Shown here: one piece after another, positions 12,018 through 14,591 of the stretch
Layout of the letters: each line of letters begins with the position of its first letter
Numbering within the stretch: the stretch's first letter is position 1
Source: Phycisphaerales bacterium UBA966
GTDB taxonomy: Bacteria; Planctomycetota; Phycisphaerae; Phycisphaerales; SM1A02
Reading direction: 5' to 3'
Assembly (NCBI GenBank): GCA_002292895.1
Contig: DBCE01000228.1
Span: 20,678 to 35,268, forward strand
Length of the DNA stretch: 14,591 nt
Program-made: the position numbers and the translations under genes
The notes under the pieces: model-generated
What the model saw: only the letters and a program-made list of their open reading frames with translations
Database searches by the model: none
What the model was told of the DNA's origin: nothing

Positions 12018-14290
12018 CCGCCCTCGTTCTGGCGATGACTCTAGTGCGCGCTAGTTACGCGCAGGCGGTCGCGGATTCGATGGCGAACCCAGTCGGCTTC
12101 TGGGGTCTGAAAGCGATGTGTACGAGCGCTGATGCGCACGACCTAGCGGACGCAGCGGTGCGTTACCAGGCGATGTTGTCGCAGTACTGGGAACTACTCG
12201 AGACCCAGGGCCTTCCCGCTTTAGGGAGCATCGCTGTAGCGGAGCAAAGTCCATTACTCCTTCAGCCGAGTGACGCCCACGCACGTGCGCGCGCCCGTGT
12301 CGCTAAAGTGGAGAGGGAACTCGCTCAGATCGAGGAGACGATGGTGCGAGACTTTTCTGACGCGCATTCGATCAGTAGTGTTGTTACCGAGGACTACATT
12401 CGGCGTCTACGATGCAATAGAGTCCGAGCGCACCTACGTTCGCGAATCGGGTCGTTGAATCCGGCAGTCGTGTGGGACATCGAGGATGCAGTTGAGACCA
12501 TGGGTCTCACTGCGGAATGCCGGCGGGCCTTGGTTCCCGAATTGACCAATTACCGTAGCCGTCTGCTTGGCGCTCTCATGGATGTTGATAGCGCCGCTTC
12601 GGCCATGTACGTGACCGTGGCTCGAAGACTTGAGTCGGAAGGATTTGCCACCTCCGACTTGGGCATGCTTTCGGACCCTTCGCACGATATCTCCAATTTC
12701 CGCCGCGTAGTTGTTGGCGCTTGGCGGGAGGCACTTCGAGTTGTACTTTCGAGTGCACGAGTTGTGGAGCGAATCCAGTGGGAATATGCCGCTCGAGTGG
12801 AGGCCCAATTGCCCCTTCGAAGCCGACTGGCCTTTCGGGGTGGCCTGTTTCAAGCGATGCTGAATCCGATTGACGACGGAGACTTGGAACGGCGGTTGGC
12901 AGTGGCGATGAGTACTGCTTGTTCAGCAGAACTCGATCAGGTGGCGTTGGAACTCTTGCAGCACAAGGCTGAATTCATGACCTATGCCGCACGCGAACTC
13001 GAAGCGGCACGCATGGAACGCAGCGTGTTTACCGATGCGGGCACAGCGGCAGATGAAGGCGCGGTGCGGTGGGTGACACGGTTCCGCACGGTTTCAGATG
13101 AGACCGTCAACCGACTGCGGGTGCTTGGCGTGGTGATCAATGGAAGCGGACGCCCTGCTGGAATGCATCCGAATTGGCACTCTCAGGAGGTCCCTACTGA
13201 ATCTCAGATGTCCATGGAACGAAGATGGCAGGCGCCCAAACTTGACGTTGCGATCCGTCTTGATGTGAGGGCTCACGACGGCGAGGGCGAGGCCGATTCA
13301 GCGTGGTACGGTCTCGAGGGCAGCAACCTATGGAAGCGTGCTGACACCGCCTCGAGTGCGGACTGGAAGCGCATCATGGATGTGATTGCAGCGACCTCGC
13401 CAGACGCCGACTATGTTGCGGCCGTGGAGGCCGTTGATCGGTTCTGCGGGGTCGAAACTACCGCCTTGATTCAGATGCTGGAGTTGATCCGATCCCCGCC
13501 AGTCGGCGTTGTCGGAAGCAACGCGGATGCGGCCTGCATGTGGTTTTGTACGATTGGGTGCGGCGCGGCGTCAGTGAATCCCTATGCCATCGCTGGAGGG
13601 GAGTGGATGGTGTGTGTGGCAAAGGTCAGGGCGGCAGAAAGATTCCAAGATTCAGATCCTGAAGCGTGGATCAAGACTTACTTTGAGGTAATGCTTCCGT
13701 TGCACGTGCAGCGTATGTCTGCATGGATGCAGTGGCGCCGAACGGCGCTTGCGGGCGCGGTTCTCAGCGCGGTGGCAGAGAGGACACGCAAGCAAACCGG
13801 AAGCGATCTGATGAAGGAGGTAGAAGATTCCCTCGCGAGTAGTGTTGAGGCGACAGCCCTTTCGCTTCGGAATCTGCGCCTCGCGCACAGCGCAATTGTA
13901 AAGGAGAATCGGAAGTGGTTTGAGGAGTTGGTGGCGCGGAACCCAGAACGAACTGACGAGCTTCGGAGTGCTTACTTGCGTGAAGTTGGCATCGTTCGCG
14001 GCTCCTTTGCTGGTGCCATTGAACCCGCGCCCGAGCGTAGTGGGCTCGATCCAGACAGTCCTCATCCGCCACCGAACGCCAGTTTCGACATTGTCCGGCG
14101 AAGCTTTGTCGCAAACAATTGGTTGGAACTGGAATTGTGCCGCCAGCGCCTGGATGCTCCAGATCTTGCTGAGGCGCGCGCTGGCGGGCTAGTCGGGATG
14201 GACCAGTACAAGGAAGCGATGGTAAGGAGTTCACGTACGCAGTCTTGGATTGAGTTTGTGCGCACTCAGGCGTGGGCGCCCGCCATGTAA
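12005..14290 (+). CDS. Large exported helical protein of unknown function (761 aa)
   Basis: The start has a typical signal peptide (MRRVTALVLAMTLVRASYAQ, cleavage after SYA). The remaining 740 residues are mostly helical and rich in Ala, Arg, Glu and Leu, without TM helices or a recognised domain. A cysteine cluster, CMWFCTIGC (residues 511-519, spacing C-x3-C-x3-C), stands out. The C-terminal third includes a basic, possibly coiled-coil stretch near residues 575-660. ATG 12005 has GAGGG a few bases upstream and overlaps the MauE-like gene by 13 bp, so it is the last gene of the coupled cluster. Parts of its N-terminal half run collinear with the 469-aa protein at 6192. It may be a structural or scaffold component of the peptide system, but no function can be assigned from sequence. 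Confidence 0.75.
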   Translation: MRRVTALVLAMTLVRASYAQAVADSMANPVGFWGLKAMCTSADAHDLADAAVRYQAMLSQYWELLETQGLPALGSIAVAEQSPLLLQPSDAHARARARVAKVERELAQIEETMVRDFSDAHSISSVVTEDYIRRLRCNRVRAHLRSRIGSLNPAVVWDIEDAVETMGLTAECRRALVPELTNYRSRLLGALMDVDSAASAMYVTVARRLESEGFATSDLGMLSDPSHDISNFRRVVVGAWREALRVVLSSARVVERIQWEYAARVEAQLPLRSRLAFRGGLFQAMLNPIDDGDLERRLAVAMSTACSAELDQVALELLQHKAEFMTYAARELEAARMERSVFTDAGTAADEGAVRWVTRFRTVSDETVNRLRVLGVVINGSGRPAGMHPNWHSQEVPTESQMSMERRWQAPKLDVAIRLDVRAHDGEGEADSAWYGLEGSNLWKRADTASSADWKRIMDVIAATSPDADYVAAVEAVDRFCGVETTALIQMLELIRSPPVGVVGSNADAACMWFCTIGCGAASVNPYAIAGGEWMVCVAKVRAAERFQDSDPEAWIKTYFEVMLPLHVQRMSAWMQWRRTALAGAVLSAVAERTRKQTGSDLMKEVEDSLASSVEATALSLRNLRLAHSAIVKENRKWFEELVARNPERTDELRSAYLREVGIVRGSFAGAIEPAPERSGLDPDSPHPPPNASFDIVRRSFVANNWLELELCRQRLDAPDLAEARAGGLVGMDQYKEAMVRSSRTQSWIEFVRTQAWAPAM

Positions 14291-14392
14291 GGTCGGTCTG
14301 AGTACGTCCCGCGTCGCGTCGCGCCTTGGAGGGCTGTAACAGGTGCAATCCTGCTGATTGCTGGGGTTTCCCTCATTCGAGTTTCTGCCTAC

Positions 14393-14591
14393 CAATCTGC
14401 CGTTACGCTGTTGCGCCCGTGCTCCTCATCGCCGATCTGCCACCCATCGACGTTCAGCGTGAACTTGCCGCCATGCGCGCTGAGCTTGCGGAGATGCGTG
14501 TGCAGCAGCGTGACCAGTGGTTGGATGAGGCGCGCGCGGAGCAGATTCGCGGCGTGGTGCGTGACGTGCTTGCGGATACGTCGGCGCGTAC
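14393..14591 (+). repeat. Direct repeat of the porin 5' region, copy 3 (cut by window end)
   Basis: The last 199 bp repeat 7817-8015 at a distance of 6576 bp with three single-base differences (g/t in the GCTGTKGCGCC stretch, a/g in GTTCARCG, c/g in GCCATSCG). The left edge of homology is sharp at 14393. The right edge lies outside the window. The 102 bp between the previous stop codon and this repeat hold nothing I can identify. Confidence 0.9.
14419..14591 (+). CDS. Porin, N-terminal part (copy 3, incomplete at window end)
   Basis: The frame reads VLLIADLPPIDVQRELAAMR, then AELAEMRVQQRDQWLDEARA, EQIRGVVRDVLADTSAR and runs open to the window edge. It resembles the coiled-coil N-terminal segment that precedes the beta-barrel in planctomycete OprP-like porins. 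It may be the intact descendant of the duplicated gene, but the visible 5' end is odd. No ATG precedes it in frame, GTG 14419 would give only a very short hydrophobic start, and upstream residues do not form a signal peptide. So it may be a third fragment rather than a working porin. Confidence 0.5.
   Translation, partial: MLLIADLPPIDVQRELAAMRAELAEMRVQQRDQWLDEARAEQIRGVVRDVLADTSAR

Noticed and set aside
5841..14591. Insertion sequence, transposon or integron
   Set aside because: Although direct repeats flank cargo, no transposase, integrase, terminal inverted repeats or target-site duplication could be seen, and the repeats are coding fragments of a porin.

Overview
The window looks like high-GC chromosomal DNA of a planctomycete, most likely in the Phycisphaerae. 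The best clues are a secreted protein with a PEP-CTERM-like tail (VPAPG, hydrophobic stretch, RRRR), a porin family whose fragments read like planctomycete OprP-type porins (DVQREL..., then VRDVLADTSAR), and cytochrome-type lipoproteins and MauE/C39/rhodanese proteins of types frequent in that phylum. This is a judgement from recognised sequence style, not from a search. No rRNA, tRNA, CRISPR array, transposase or integrase was seen.

Left half (1-5844), ordinary single genes with strongly GC-biased codons: a truncated HigB/RelE-like toxin stub with its intact antitoxin and a strong terminator; a DCC-family (DUF393) protein on the minus strand; a divergently placed shikimate-dehydrogenase-like gene lacking the usual substrate-binding serines; a repeat-rich intergenic stretch leading into a PEP-CTERM-like exported protein; a di-heme c-type lipoprotein; a convergent SAM-dependent methyltransferase; and an AHSA1/SRPBCC-domain protein.

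Right half (5841-14591), an accessory island marked by three direct copies of the 5' part of one outer-membrane porin gene. Copy 1 (about 80 bp) begins at the stop codon of the SRPBCC gene. Copy 2 (about 575 bp) is cut off by a stop. Copy 3 runs out of the window. Cargo lies between them: a secreted helical protein of 469 aa between copies 1 and 2, and a four-gene cluster between copies 2 and 3.

The four-gene cluster is the most interesting part. It encodes a small exported peptide with 12 cysteines and an LLLGG-Cys junction; a membrane protein combining an apparently extracytoplasmic C39-peptidase-like domain, two TM helices and a rhodanese domain; a MauE/DoxX-type redox membrane protein with a CGC motif; and a 761-aa exported helical protein. 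The last three overlap (4 bp, then 13 bp) and are probably translationally coupled. I infer a dedicated system that exports, oxidises and possibly cleaves a disulfide-rich peptide. No experimental function is claimed. A palindrome placed in the spacer of a candidate promoter suggests that the peptide gene is regulated.
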